This document shows positions 9,126-18,663 of a DNA stretch of 64,000 nucleotides, one piece after another. Position 1 is the first letter of the stretch. The number at the start of each line of letters is the position of its first letter. The translations under genes were made by a program, and so were the position numbers. The notes below the pieces were generated by a model. That model worked only from the letters and a program-made list of their open reading frames with translations. It had not been told where the DNA came from and did not search any database. Source of the stretch: Hoeflea prorocentri (lineage in GTDB: Bacteria > Pseudomonadota > Alphaproteobacteria > Rhizobiales > Rhizobiaceae); assembly GCF_027944115.1 (NCBI RefSeq), contig NZ_JAPJZI010000001.1:1302001-1366000 (forward strand). The letters run 5' to 3'.

Positions 9126-9446
9126 ATGACAAAGCTGACCATTGTCGCCAACGACGGCACCAAGTTTGAAATCGATGCCGAAAACGGTTCGACGGTGATG
9201 GAAAATGCCATCCGCAATGCCGTACCCGGCATAGAAGCGGAATGCGGCGGTGCCTGCGCCTGCGCAACCTGTCACGTCTATGTCGACAATGAATGGAGTG
9301 AAACCGTCGGTGCGCCCGAGGTGATGGAAGAGGACATGCTGGATTTTGCTTTCGACGTGAGACCAACATCCAGGTTATCCTGTCAGATCAAGGTTTCAGA
9401 TGAACTCGACGGCCTTGTCGTGCATGTGCCGGAACGTCAGGCATAG
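9126..9446 (+). CDS. Adrenodoxin-type [2Fe-2S] ferredoxin
   Basis: 106 residues. Cluster ligands are visible as C-x5-C-x2-C ([11 protein letters not shown], near residue 40) plus a distal Cys in SRLSCQIKV, the vertebrate/bacterial adrenodoxin pattern. It carries single electrons to redox enzymes or to Fe-S assembly. ATG 9126 is preceded by GGAG. An in-frame upstream extension to 9066 would add a Cys/His-rich stretch not found in ferredoxins, so the short start is preferred. A ferredoxin reductase follows 25 bp after its stop, making a likely electron-transfer pair (NADPH, flavoprotein, ferredoxin). Confidence 0.92.
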   Translation: MTKLTIVANDGTKFEIDAENGSTVMENAIRNAVPGIEAECGGACACATCHVYVDNEWSETVGAPEVMEEDMLDFAFDVRPTSRLSCQIKVSDELDGLVVHVPERQA

Positions 9447-9465
9447 CTCAAACCAAGATCGGTGA

Positions 9466-10497
<1,032 letters not shown>

Positions 10498-10509
10498 GAC
10501 ACGGCCGTC

Positions 10510-11400
10510 ATGACAGGGGCCGATACGACCATACAATCCGGGCAATCGCCCTATGCGCGCCGCACCTGGCGTCTGGCGCATGGGCGCACGATGGAACTCG
10601 GCCCGCGCGGACATCTCATGGGCATTTTGAATGTCACTCCGGATTCATTTTCAGACGGTGGCCGGTTTGCCGGCATCGATGCGGCGGTTGCCGCAGCCGA
10701 AGGCATGGTCTCGGACGGGGCGGCAATTGTCGACATTGGCGGCGAATCCACACGGCCGGGTGCCGATCCGGTTGACGCCGCGACGGAACAAGCCCGTGTT
10801 CTGCCTGTCATCGAAGCGTTGTCGAAACGCGGTGATGTTATTATTTCGATCGATACATACCGGGCGGAAACAGCTCGTCTGGCCGTTCGTGCGGGCGCGC
10901 ACGTCATCAATGATGTGTGGGGCCTGCAACGGGATCCGGAGATGGCGGCGCTGGTGGCGGCGCTTGGCGCGGGCGTGTGCATCATGCACACGGGCCGCGA
11001 ACGGAAAAAAGCCAATGATGTCATGGAAGATCAAGCGCTTTTCCTTCGTCAGTCGCTGGAGTTTGCAGGCGCCGGCGGAATAGGGCAGGACGCGATCGTC
11101 CTCGATCCGGGCTTTGGCTTTGCCAAGGACGTGGACGAGAATGTGGAGCTGATGGCGCGCTTTTCGGAACTTCACGCTTTGGGATACCCGTTGATTGCCG
11201 GTACGTCACGCAAGCGCTTCGTTGGAGCCGTCAGCGGCCGGGACACGGATGAACGCGACGTTGCGTCGGCCGCAACAACCGCGATGCTGCGCCTTGAAGG
11301 TGCCGCGATCTTCAGGGTCCACGAGGTCGCCGCAAACAGGGATGCATTGGCTATGGCCGACGCCGTTGTGACCCAACGCAATATGGAGACCCGGATATGA
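10510..11400 (+). CDS. folP: Dihydropteroate synthase
   Basis: 296 residues. It joins p-aminobenzoate to dihydropterin pyrophosphate in folate synthesis and is the target of sulfonamides. Motifs: MGILNVTPDSFSDGGRF (near residue 37), DIGGESTRPGADPV, SIDTYRAETARLAV, VINDVWG and LIAGTSRKRFVG. Start ATG 10510 lies 12 bp after the reductase gene. The stop overlaps the folB start by 4 bases (ATGA), showing translational coupling in a folP-folB-folK operon. Confidence 0.96.
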   Translation: MTGADTTIQSGQSPYARRTWRLAHGRTMELGPRGHLMGILNVTPDSFSDGGRFAGIDAAVAAAEGMVSDGAAIVDIGGESTRPGADPVDAATEQARVLPVIEALSKRGDVIISIDTYRAETARLAVRAGAHVINDVWGLQRDPEMAALVAALGAGVCIMHTGRERKKANDVMEDQALFLRQSLEFAGAGGIGQDAIVLDPGFGFAKDVDENVELMARFSELHALGYPLIAGTSRKRFVGAVSGRDTDERDVASAATTAMLRLEGAAIFRVHEVAANRDALAMADAVVTQRNMETRI

Positions 11401-11768
11401 GCGAGACCTACAGGATCGGTCTGAAAAACTGTGTGTTTTTTGCCCGGCACGGTGTTTTTGAGGCCGAGGCGCAACTGGGTCAGAGTTTTCACGTCGACAT
11501 TGATATGGACGTGGCGTGCGGCGATGCGCTGCAATCGGACAATCCCGGCGATGCAGTGGATTACGGTGCTGTTCATACATCTGTGCAGGAGATCGTGACG
11601 GGAGAACGCTTCAAGCTCATCGAGGCGCTCGCCTATAAAATAGGTCAAGCGCTTTGCATGCAATTTCCAGCCATTCGCAAAGTTATGGTGACGATCCGCA
11701 AGCCAGGTGCGCCCATAGAGGGCGTTTTCGATCATGCCGAGGTGCGTGTTGAATACGTCTCCGATTAG
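11397..11768 (+). CDS. folB: Dihydroneopterin aldolase
   Basis: 123 residues. It converts dihydroneopterin to 6-hydroxymethyl-dihydropterin. The opening RIGLKNCVFFARHGVFEAEAQ holds the HGVxxxE motif (catalytic Glu), and DYGAVHTSVQEIV and FKLIEALAYKIG match the fold. Start overlaps folP by 4 bases; its 3' end overlaps folK. Confidence 0.95.
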   Translation: MSETYRIGLKNCVFFARHGVFEAEAQLGQSFHVDIDMDVACGDALQSDNPGDAVDYGAVHTSVQEIVTGERFKLIEALAYKIGQALCMQFPAIRKVMVTIRKPGAPIEGVFDHAEVRVEYVSD

Positions 11769-12258
11769 TTGCGCGCTTGGCCTTGGGGGAAACATCGGTG
11801 AGCCCAAAAGGAGCATGGCCCAGGCCCTGCGTTCGCTTGATCAAATGGACCTGATCCATGTCCGCGACGTGTCGCGGCTTTACAGAACACCGCCCTGGGG
11901 CAAGACGGATCAGGCCTGGTTCTTCAACAGTTGCGCGCTGATTGAGACGTATATGCAGCCGCACGCGCTTCTGGATGCGTGCCTGTCGGTAGAACGGGAG
12001 CTCAAACGCGAACGGCGCGAACGCTGGGGGCCGCGCATCATCGATATCGATGTACTGACCTATTCCAACCGTTCCGTTCACGAGGAAGGGCTGACCATTC
12101 CGCATCCGCACATGCACGAACGAGCCTTCGTTTTGTTGCCGTTACTTGACATTGCGCCGGATCTTGCAGTCGCCGGGAAACGCATTGCCGAATGGGTTGC
12201 TGAAGCCGACAGCGCAGGCATTGAAGCGGTAAGCGAAGACGGTCTGTGGTGGCGTTGA
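11749..12258 (+). CDS. folK: 2-amino-4-hydroxy-6-hydroxymethyldihydropteridine pyrophosphokinase
   Basis: 169 residues from the proposed TTG at 11749, placed six bases after GAGG (11739-11742). GTG 11746 and ATG 11734 are alternatives in the same frame. The product transfers pyrophosphate from ATP to the pterin made by FolB, giving the FolP substrate. LGLGGNIGEPKRSM starts the domain, and the hallmark RWGPRIIDIDVLTY (Mg2+-binding Asp pair) is present. Overlaps the folB end by 20 bp. Confidence 0.93.
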   Translation: MNTSPISCALGLGGNIGEPKRSMAQALRSLDQMDLIHVRDVSRLYRTPPWGKTDQAWFFNSCALIETYMQPHALLDACLSVERELKRERRERWGPRIIDIDVLTYSNRSVHEEGLTIPHPHMHERAFVLLPLLDIAPDLAVAGKRIAEWVAEADSAGIEAVSEDGLWWR

Positions 12259-12268
12259 TCCGGCGAGG

Positions 12269-12817
12269 TTAGCGCAGATGATCCTGTTGCTGCTGCCTCG
12301 AGGCGCCGACCTTGCGGTCACGCGACAGGGTCATGCCGATGACCGGGATCAGCCTCTCGCGCACCTTGACCGAAATTGTCACGTTCATGACGTCGGGTTC
12401 CTGCAGATGCGCGACCATGGCGCCATTCAGCTTTTTGCGATTGAGGCCGACGACAATCTTGTTTCCGTTGACTTTGCCGGAGGTCAGGTCGAGACCCTCA
12501 CCCTTTGCACCGTCCTGGAATTTGCCCGTGTAGTTGCCGCCGCGGTCGCCAATAATCGCCGTCATTTTCTGTGAGAAGATGCCAACGCGGCAATGGCCGT
12601 CCATGGCGACACCGATCTTGTGTTCCGCCGAGGGTGCACCATTAAAGTGGCAATGGAACTTGGTGCCCTTGTATTTTCCGGCGACGATTTCCCCTGGGCC
12701 CCGCCACACACCGGAGACGGAGTCGAAAAACACCTTGTCCTTCGGACCCGCCCATGACGCCGACAAAAACCCGGAGACAAGCAACACACACGCGGTCAGG
12801 GATAAACGAAGAAACAT
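12269..12817 (-). CDS. Exported protein of unknown function
   Basis: 182 residues with a clear signal peptide (LSLTACVLLVSGFLSASWA, cleavage near residue 23). The mature part is rich in Gly, Lys and beta-forming stretches (SVSGVWRGPGEI, KYKGTKFHCHFNG, GHCRVGIFSQKM, KVNGNKIVVGLNRKKLNG) and has two Cys (in HCHFNG and HCRVG) that could form a disulfide. The alternating pattern suggests a small beta-barrel or sandwich, lipocalin-like in style, but no family is recognised. Convergent with folK (10 bp apart) and divergent from the ArsR gene. Confidence 0.65.
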   Translation of the reverse strand: MFLRLSLTACVLLVSGFLSASWAGPKDKVFFDSVSGVWRGPGEIVAGKYKGTKFHCHFNGAPSAEHKIGVAMDGHCRVGIFSQKMTAIIGDRGGNYTGKFQDGAKGEGLDLTSGKVNGNKIVVGLNRKKLNGAMVAHLQEPDVMNVTISVKVRERLIPVIGMTLSRDRKVGASRQQQQDHLR

Positions 12818-12851
12818 GATCCAGCCTGCAGCAAATTAAGACACCCCAACA

Positions 12852-12879
12852 TCAACCGGAATGGTTAATTGCCGGTTGA
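12852..12879. promoter_or_regulatory. Inverted repeat upstream of exported-protein gene
   Basis: 8-bp perfect arms TCAACCGG and CCGGTTGA separated by 12 bp, 35 bp upstream of the exported protein's start. Possible operator; no direct evidence of which protein binds. Confidence 0.35.
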
Positions 12880-12980
12880 AATGAGCCGGGATTGTAGCAG
12901 AGGGTCCGTGAAAGACGAAATCACATGCGAAAACAGGACCGTGTACAGGCGTTTTGCAGCTTTTGGAATTTCGTCGGCGT

Positions 12981-12995
12981 CGCGCTTCAAGCGCG
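12981..12995. promoter_or_regulatory. Palindrome close to the ArsR start, candidate autoregulatory operator
   Basis: CGCGCTT-C-AAGCGCG, 7-bp arms with one central base, 26-40 bp before the ArsR-family ATG. ArsR-type repressors commonly bind symmetric sites at their own promoter, so this is the best local candidate. Confidence 0.4.
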
Positions 12996-13020
12996 CGGCC
13001 GATTGTTCTAAGTTTCCCTT

Positions 13021-13320
13021 ATGGACGAATCTGTTGCCGCTAAATCGCTTTCCGCTCTCGGTCACGAGGCCCGGCTTGCCGTCTTTCGCCTGCTGGTCAG
13101 GGCAGGGGAAGACGGGCTGAATGTCGGTGAAATTGGGCTGCATCTTGAAATCCCGCCCTCGACCCTTGCCCATCATCTTTCGACGCTTGTGGATGTCGGG
13201 CTTGTCCGTCAGAAGCGGTTTGGGCGGGAAATCCGCAATTACGCGGAATATGACCGAATGACAGGTCTTGTCGATTTCCTCACACGGGAATGCTGCGCTG
13301 GCGTTGGTCAGCCGTCATAA
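13021..13320 (+). CDS. ArsR-family winged-helix transcriptional regulator
   Basis: 99 residues, compact ArsR fold: AKSLSALGHEARLAVFRLLV (helices 1-2), VGEIGLHLEIPPSTLAHHLSTLVDVGLVRQKRFGREIRNY (recognition helix and wing). The C-terminus carries ECCAG, two adjacent Cys that could bind metal or metalloid, but the usual CVCD-like alpha-3 site is absent. Upstream in-frame stop (TAA at 13009) fixes the start at or after ATG 13021. No arsenic or other metal resistance genes are adjacent; the divergent exported-protein gene is a possible target. Confidence 0.85.
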   Translation: MDESVAAKSLSALGHEARLAVFRLLVRAGEDGLNVGEIGLHLEIPPSTLAHHLSTLVDVGLVRQKRFGREIRNYAEYDRMTGLVDFLTRECCAGVGQPS

Positions 13321-13325
13321 CGGTT

Positions 13326-14429
13326 CTAGACCGGCTCGTTGTCCTTCTTCTTCCCGGCGCCGGCCGCCTGCCGTGTCAGGTCGCTGACAAACTCGCCGAT
13401 TCCGGGGCGCTTCAGATGGTGAAACGCCATCGGTCGGCACAAATCCACGGCCGTGATCCCGATGCGTGCCGTCATCAATCCATTGACCACGCCCTCGCCA
13501 AGCCGCGCCGAAAGCTTGCTGGCGAGGCCATGTCCCATAAGCTGCTGGATGACGCCATCGCCCATCGACATCGTCCCGGTCACCGCGAGATGCGCAATGA
13601 CGTTACGGGTCAGGCGGATAGCGCCAAGCGTTCCGGGGCGTCCGCCATAGAGCAGGGCAATGCCTCTGATGAGCCGAACGGCTTCGTAGAGCACATAGCC
13701 GATGTCCAGCAGGGCACGCGGGCTCAACGCGGTGACGACCGACACGCGTTTTGAGGCATTGATGATCATGCGGCGGGCTTCGATATCCACCGGCCCCAGC
13801 AATTGCGTCTCGGTCAGTTCGATGAGATGCGGGCCATCGATGATGTCGCCGTCGAGTTCCTTTAACTGTCTGCGTGCGCGCGCCGTTTCAGGCCGACCGG
13901 AAAATAGTGCGATCAGGCGTTTTTGGACGGATTTGGCCTTGGCCGGGTTCTTTTCCAGCCGCGCCGCATCGCTTGCATCGCGGATGGTTTGAACCGTGTT
14001 GAGGCGCGCCAGAGCGCGTACTTCGCGTATTGCCAGGCCGGCCAGCGCGGCAACGGCGATGGCGGTTAGCAGGGTTGCCGTCCAGCCCAGCCATGGAGAG
14101 CGCAGGAAGTAGTCCTGGATCAGGCCATCGACCCATACGGCGAATGCCAGCGAGAACAAAAGTCCAAGAGCACTCGCTGCTATTTTTCCGAAGGACGGGC
14201 CGCGTCGCCGCGGGCGTGCAACCTGCGGCGTCAGCGTTTCGGCCAGCGCGGCATATTCCTGATTGTCGGTCTGGCGCTCATCAAACGGGTCGGCTGCGGG
14301 TTCGCTAAATTCAAAGCCCTGTGAAATAGCCCCCGGTTTGCGGGGCTTGGTTGCTGTCTTTACCGGTTTTGGCGCAGCAGCCTCAGTATCGACGTCGAAG
14401 GCTGCCGGTTTGCGATTTCTGTTTGTCAT
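13326..14429 (-). CDS. YcjF/TIGR01620-family membrane protein
   Basis: 367 residues. A charged, low-complexity N-terminus (~90 residues) precedes two membrane helices (about 105-165, with LGLLFSLAFAVWVDGLI and TATLLTAIAVAALAGLAI), followed by a cytosolic region and a C-terminal Gly/Ala-rich helical part (LYGGRPGTLGAIRLTRNVIAHLAVTG region). This matches the DUF697-containing YcjF family that is encoded with YcjX GTPases. Start ATG 14429 overlaps the ycjX stop by 4 bases, so the pair is co-translated. Molecular role is unknown; YcjX/YcjF respond to envelope stress in enterobacteria. Confidence 0.87.
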   Translation of the reverse strand: MTNRNRKPAAFDVDTEAAAPKPVKTATKPRKPGAISQGFEFSEPAADPFDERQTDNQEYAALAETLTPQVARPRRRGPSFGKIAASALGLLFSLAFAVWVDGLIQDYFLRSPWLGWTATLLTAIAVAALAGLAIREVRALARLNTVQTIRDASDAARLEKNPAKAKSVQKRLIALFSGRPETARARRQLKELDGDIIDGPHLIELTETQLLGPVDIEARRMIINASKRVSVVTALSPRALLDIGYVLYEAVRLIRGIALLYGGRPGTLGAIRLTRNVIAHLAVTGTMSMGDGVIQQLMGHGLASKLSARLGEGVVNGLMTARIGITAVDLCRPMAFHHLKRPGIGEFVSDLTRQAAGAGKKKDNEPV

Positions 14430-15898
14430 GCGAGCCAGTCTCCAAACAGGAATTCGAATGCTCGATCCAGACGTATATGCGGGAGCGAAAGGGTCATTCC
14501 CTCGGCGGTCCGTTCAAGGCGCGGCGGGCGGAACCGAACGAAGTTCAAGGGTGGCTCCGACTGTGCGGTCCTTTCCCGCATTTGCTTGAAGAAAGCGTCC
14601 GCATCCTGCGGCAAATCACCTGGAAAGATGCCGGTTTCGCTCTTTCCGTCGAAAGTCTGGCCATCGATACGCTCACCTTCCATCGGTGTTCCGACGATCA
14701 GCGGCAGCTTCTCCCTGCCACGCTTTGCGCTTGCCTCCCGGGTCGCGCGGACAGCGGCCATGGCGACGACTTCAATGTCGGCTTTGTCATAACCGGCACG
14801 GCGCATTGCCTGATCGACTATCCTGCGCACAATCGCTTCCAGCCGGTCATGGCTTTCATGATGCAACTGGTCGGCTTTGGTTGCGCCGATGAGAACGCGG
14901 TCGATACGGCGCGCAATCAATGAGGTCAGCAGATTGTTCCGCCCCGGCCGGAAACAGGACAGGATATCGACCAGCGCGCGCTCCAGATCCTGCACAGCCT
15001 CGGGGCCTGCGTTCATGGCCTGCATGGCATCGATGAGGATGATCTGCCGGTCGAGGCGGGCGAAGTGATCACGAAAAAACGGTTTTACGACCAGTGATTT
15101 ATACGCCTCAAACCGCCTGTCCATCATCGACCACAATGACCCCGACGGTGCAGACCCTTCTGGCAAATCCGGCAACGGGGCAAAGGTCAGGGCAGGAGAA
15201 CCCTCAAGATCGCCCGGCATGAGAAACCGGCCTGGCGGCAGGGTGGACAGGGCGCGCTCATCGCTGCGGCAGGCGCGAAGATAATCTGCAAAGAGGTCCG
15301 CGTTCCGGCGGGCAAATGTTTCGTCCGCCGCAGATCCGGGCTCCTGTTTGATTGTCTCTTCGAGCCATTGGCGCGAAAGATCCGCGCGCGCGGGCGAGCG
15401 TGCAAGGGCGACCGCATTGTCGCTGAAGGTGCGGTAATCCTGATTGAGGAGCGGCAGATCAAGGAGCCATTCGCCGGGATAATCAATGATATCGATGGAC
15501 AATTTGCCGGGAGAAAGCAGCCGGTTCCACGCGCTGGCCGACTCATACTCGATCGTCAGCCGCAATTCCGAAATCGCGCGGGTCGACTGCGGCCACAGGC
15601 GCTCGTCCACCAGCGCCCGGACGTGATCCTCATATTGAAATCGCGGTACGCCATCGTCCGGTTGCGGCTCAAGATACGCTGACGCGATGCGTCCGCTTTG
15701 CTGCGCTTTGAAGAGTGGCAGGCGGCCGCCATGCAGGAGATTATGAACCAGAGCGGTAATGAAAACGGTCTTGCCGGCCCGGGACAGGCCGGTAACGCCA
15801 AACCGCAGCGTTGGACGCAGTAAACCGCCAGCGCGGTCGAGCAGATTATCAACGGTAATAAGCGCTTCGTCAGAGATGCGTGATAGAACTGCGGCCAA
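14426..15898 (-). CDS. ycjX: YcjX-family (DUF463) P-loop GTPase-like protein
   Basis: 490 residues. P-loop GLSRAGKTVFITALVHNLL near residue 36 and a DUF463-type core (LSIDIIDYPGEWLLDLPLL as switch region, IGATKADQLHHESH as the NKxD-like base motif). YcjX proteins are stress-linked ATPases/GTPases of unknown substrate. Starts at TTG 15898 behind AGGTG (six-base spacing); no ATG gives the full P-loop region with a good ribosome site. Operon with the downstream YcjF-like gene. Confidence 0.9.
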   Translation of the reverse strand: MAAVLSRISDEALITVDNLLDRAGGLLRPTLRFGVTGLSRAGKTVFITALVHNLLHGGRLPLFKAQQSGRIASAYLEPQPDDGVPRFQYEDHVRALVDERLWPQSTRAISELRLTIEYESASAWNRLLSPGKLSIDIIDYPGEWLLDLPLLNQDYRTFSDNAVALARSPARADLSRQWLEETIKQEPGSAADETFARRNADLFADYLRACRSDERALSTLPPGRFLMPGDLEGSPALTFAPLPDLPEGSAPSGSLWSMMDRRFEAYKSLVVKPFFRDHFARLDRQIILIDAMQAMNAGPEAVQDLERALVDILSCFRPGRNNLLTSLIARRIDRVLIGATKADQLHHESHDRLEAIVRRIVDQAMRRAGYDKADIEVVAMAAVRATREASAKRGREKLPLIVGTPMEGERIDGQTFDGKSETGIFPGDLPQDADAFFKQMRERTAQSEPPLNFVRFRPPRLERTAEGMTLSLPHIRLDRAFEFLFGDWLA

Positions 15899-16080
15899 GG
15901 TTCACCTGCCTGGAGTGGTCGTCGGAACGCATATAAGAAGCCGTCAGGGCCGGATTCAAGCGCGGCGAGATTTGTGGCCCTTGTCGGAATGCAAGTCAGT
16001 AGAAGCGTTTCTTGCTTTATTTATTCAATTAAATCAGTTGGATAAAGAAGTCCTGTGCTGACTTTTCCGATCCAGGCGGA

Positions 16081-16629
16081 CTAGCTGTGGACCTTACGCG
16101 CTTTCTTTCTAAGTCGCTTGGGATAAAGGAACTCTTCCATGTGTCCGCCGCTGCGGATATCCGGCGTTGCGCCCTGAAACCGCAACACTGCAAGACCGGC
16201 TGTCGGGTAACCTTTTCGCAATCGCTCCGCTGCATCCTCCGAAGCGGTTGCGCACAGCGTGCGGAGCGTGTCTTCCATCATCGGATTGTGGCCGACCAGC
16301 ATTGTCGGGAAAGCCGTCTGCTGTGACAACAGGTCGACATAAAGCCTATGGTCGTCATTGTAGAGCGCATTGATATAGTGGATTTCGGGTGTTTTCTGCA
16401 TGTGAGAAACAACGATCTCGCTCGTCTGGCGGCAGCGAACAGCCGTTGAACACAAAACCACTTCCGGTTGCTGTGGCAGACGGGCCAGGGCGCGGCCGAC
16501 GAGATCTGCGTCCTCCCGGCCCCGGTCGTCGAGTTGGCGGCCGAAATCGCGCTGACCCGGATGCGCCCAGGCGGCGTGAGCATGACGAAGAAGATAAATC
16601 GTGGCAGGCGATGAAACAGGTTTGCCCAT
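16081..16629 (-). CDS. SixA-like histidine phosphatase
   Basis: 182 residues from ATG 16629. Histidine phosphatase superfamily signature YLLRHAHAAW (catalytic His in RHA), LDDRGREDADLVGRAL, second conserved Arg in CSTAVRCRQTSEI, and GHNPMMEDTL with the second catalytic His. Size and GHNP motif fit the SixA branch, which removes phosphate from phosphohistidine proteins, so a signalling role is possible but unproven. A longer start at TTG 16671 would add 14 residues before the fold. Confidence 0.87.
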   Translation of the reverse strand: MGKPVSSPATIYLLRHAHAAWAHPGQRDFGRQLDDRGREDADLVGRALARLPQQPEVVLCSTAVRCRQTSEIVVSHMQKTPEIHYINALYNDDHRLYVDLLSQQTAFPTMLVGHNPMMEDTLRTLCATASEDAAERLRKGYPTAGLAVLRFQGATPDIRSGGHMEEFLYPKRLRKKARKVHS

Positions 16630-17020
16630 GTGTGAAAAAGCGATCTCCCAAAACTGCAGGCGACGATACAACCATATTAAGCATCATTCTACGGGTGAAG
16701 CGAGAGGCGGGATAAATATTGCTGTGCGCACGGCGCTTCCTTGGAGCGTGGGCAGGTGTGGCAGCGCCGCGCGTTTTCTTCCGGTCGGTCTGCCGCCATG
16801 TCGGGACGTGGTTCTTGCCTCAGACGGGCGAACAATATTCAGCCAAATAAAACCCAAGCATATTTATGACATTATCACGACATTTCTTCCGCTCCGCTGA
16901 AACGTTTCATGACCGTTTTGAGCCGTTAAAAAACTCACATGGCCGCTGAATTCGCGCTTGTAAGGTGGGGGCGGTGTAGATATACACACGCTCCAAATGC
17001 ACTGCGACTGAGGAATCACA
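16630..17020. other. Divergent intergenic region (391 bp) before dksA
   Basis: No gene seen. AT-rich patch around 16840-16880, then the dksA promoter (16958-16986) near the right end. The rest gives no recognisable structure. Confidence 0.6.
16958..16986 (+). promoter_or_regulatory. Sigma-70-type promoter of dksA
   Basis: TTGTAA (16958-16963), 17-bp spacer, TATACA (16981-16986), placing the transcription start roughly 27 bp before the dksA ATG. Both hexamers are near consensus and spacing is ideal. Confidence 0.65.
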
Positions 17021-17440
17021 ATGAGTGAGATGATCGATCTTGGTTCCTATGTTCCCTCTGATGACGAGGAGTTCATGAATGAAAAGCAGCGTGCCTATTT
17101 CAGAGCTAAGCTGAACGCATGGAAAAACGAGATTCTGCGCGAGGCACGTGAAACCCTTGGGAACCTTCAGGAAGACAGCGTCAATCATCCCGATGTAGCC
17201 GACAGGGCCTCGTCAGAGACCGACCGGGCAATTGAGTTGCGGGCGAGGGATCGTCAGCGCAAGCTGATTTCCAAGATTGATGCGGCACTGCGCAGACTTG
17301 ATGAAGGCACCTACGGCTATTGCGAGGAAACGGGCGAGCCGATCAGCCTGAAGCGATTGGATGCACGTCCGATCGCAACGCTTTCCATCGAAGCTCAGGA
17401 GCGCCATGAGCGCCGCGAAAAGGTTTACCGGGACGAGTAG
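17021..17440 (+). CDS. dksA: RNA polymerase-binding transcription factor DksA
   Basis: 139 residues. Coiled-coil arm with the functional Asp tip region (SVNHPDVADRASSETDRA), then the C-terminal zinc-finger-like domain GTYGYCEETGEPISLKRLDARPIATLSIEAQ. Only one of the four classical zinc cysteines is present (Cys101); Thr replaces the next and the second pair is lost, as is common in alphaproteobacterial DksA. With ppGpp it tunes stable-RNA and amino-acid promoters during the stringent response. Good Shine-Dalgarno (GAGGA) and an upstream promoter are visible. Confidence 0.95.
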   Translation: MSEMIDLGSYVPSDDEEFMNEKQRAYFRAKLNAWKNEILREARETLGNLQEDSVNHPDVADRASSETDRAIELRARDRQRKLISKIDAALRRLDEGTYGYCEETGEPISLKRLDARPIATLSIEAQERHERREKVYRDE

Positions 17441-17483
17441 GTTTCGCTGTCGGTTCTGCCCAGACTGTCTTCTGCCACCAGCT

Positions 17484-17500
17484 AGCGGGAAGAACCCGCT
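17484..17500. terminator. Weak hairpin between convergent dksA and lyase genes
   Basis: AGCGGG-AAGAA-CCCGCT. Correctly placed between convergent genes but without a U run on either side, so intrinsic termination is doubtful. Confidence 0.3.
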
Positions 17501-17505
17501 CAGGT

Positions 17506-18399
17506 TTACTGCATCATCTCAGAACAGCTGTAGCCTAGTTCATCCAGCTTGAGTTTCTCACAGCTTTGGGCAGCGCGGATTTCATCGTAGTACAAGACAA
17601 GGCCGGGTAACCCTTTGCCATTGCGAAAACCCTTGCCGTCGACGGGTGCTCCGTCCTTTCCCAAACCGGTATTGTAGATCCCGAATTTGAAATAGGGCCT
17701 GTGTTTGGACGGGGTTTTTCGGGCCGTCGGTCCTGTATGATCATAGACCTGCCTGCCATTGCGCCAGACGGTGAAGCGTCCCTTTTGGCCGGTTGAATGG
17801 GTGATTCTGATCACGAAATCATGCCACTTTTTTTTGGCCGCATAGGATGCGACGACACGAGCGCGCTGGAAGTCGAACTCGCGTTGAATGAACAGTCCTT
17901 CTGTGTCGTCAAACTTGATCAGCCAGTTCGGTTTGCCACGGGCCAGAAACTGGAACATGCTGTTGCCGACATTGCGTGGAACGCTGTAATCTGCGGGGAT
18001 GAATACGCTTATTGCGTACCAGTATTCCCGGTTCCACTCGTCAAAACCGTACACGGCGGTGCTGAGTTCATGCCGGTGTCTGCCATTGCGGCAGTCATTC
18101 CAGGTTTTGCCATCCCAGCCACATTCGCCTTCGCGTGTTTCAATCCTCAGGCTTTTGTTTCCCAACCGAACCGGATGTCCGTCCTGTGCGGTGACTTTCT
18201 GAGCGCCCCAATCCTGGAAATTGTTCTTTAGGCTCAGCCGGTATGTCTTTCCGAAGCCGATATCCTCATCAAGAACAACTGAAACCGTCTGATTGATCGG
18301 TGTTCCCACGAGGCTCTCGTCCGCTTGCGCGCTCAGTGCAGGCAGGATGCAGAATAACAGTCCGGTCAGGATGCCGGTCAGTCCACCAGTATACGACAT
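17506..18399 (-). CDS. Secreted heparinase-I-like polysaccharide lyase
   Basis: 297 residues from ATG 18399, chosen because GGAG lies seven bases before it and it begins a proper signal peptide (GGLTGILTGLLFCILPALSAQA). The frame is open further upstream but that part is hydrophilic. The mature protein has the jelly-roll pattern of the PF14099/heparin-lyase-I group (RHELSTAVYGFDEWNREYWYAISVF region, FVIRITHSTGQKGRFTVWRNG, YFKFGIYNTG, VLYYDEIRAA). Such enzymes cut acidic polysaccharides by beta-elimination or related glycan bonds. Substrate unknown: own exopolysaccharide or an environmental glycan. No polysaccharide cluster is adjacent. Four Cys could give disulfides. Confidence 0.75.
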   Translation of the reverse strand: MSYTGGLTGILTGLLFCILPALSAQADESLVGTPINQTVSVVLDEDIGFGKTYRLSLKNNFQDWGAQKVTAQDGHPVRLGNKSLRIETREGECGWDGKTWNDCRNGRHRHELSTAVYGFDEWNREYWYAISVFIPADYSVPRNVGNSMFQFLARGKPNWLIKFDDTEGLFIQREFDFQRARVVASYAAKKKWHDFVIRITHSTGQKGRFTVWRNGRQVYDHTGPTARKTPSKHRPYFKFGIYNTGLGKDGAPVDGKGFRNGKGLPGLVLYYDEIRAAQSCEKLKLDELGYSCSEMMQ

Positions 18400-18663
18400 T
18401 GATCCGCTCCAGATCAGGTTGATTGGCCGCTTAAGTTGTATGCCGTTGGCTTTTACAACAGACGCGGCGTTTGATCCAGACACTGAACACAGCCCGTCAC
18501 CAGTTTTGGAAACGGTGTTTGGTGAATTCTCATGACTATTGCGTTGCTTGTACGACCGGGAGAGCCTCAGCCTCCCAAACCGGCCATGGCGCATTCCAGT
18601 ATCGTATAAGCCATTCCTGCTTCAAGCATCGTAGATTGGCAGCCGTTTTCCCGGCTGCTCTTT

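Noticed and set aside
13021-13320. Arsenic-resistance operon
   Set aside because: The ArsR-type regulator has no arsB, arsC or acr3 gene nearby; only a family-level call is justified.
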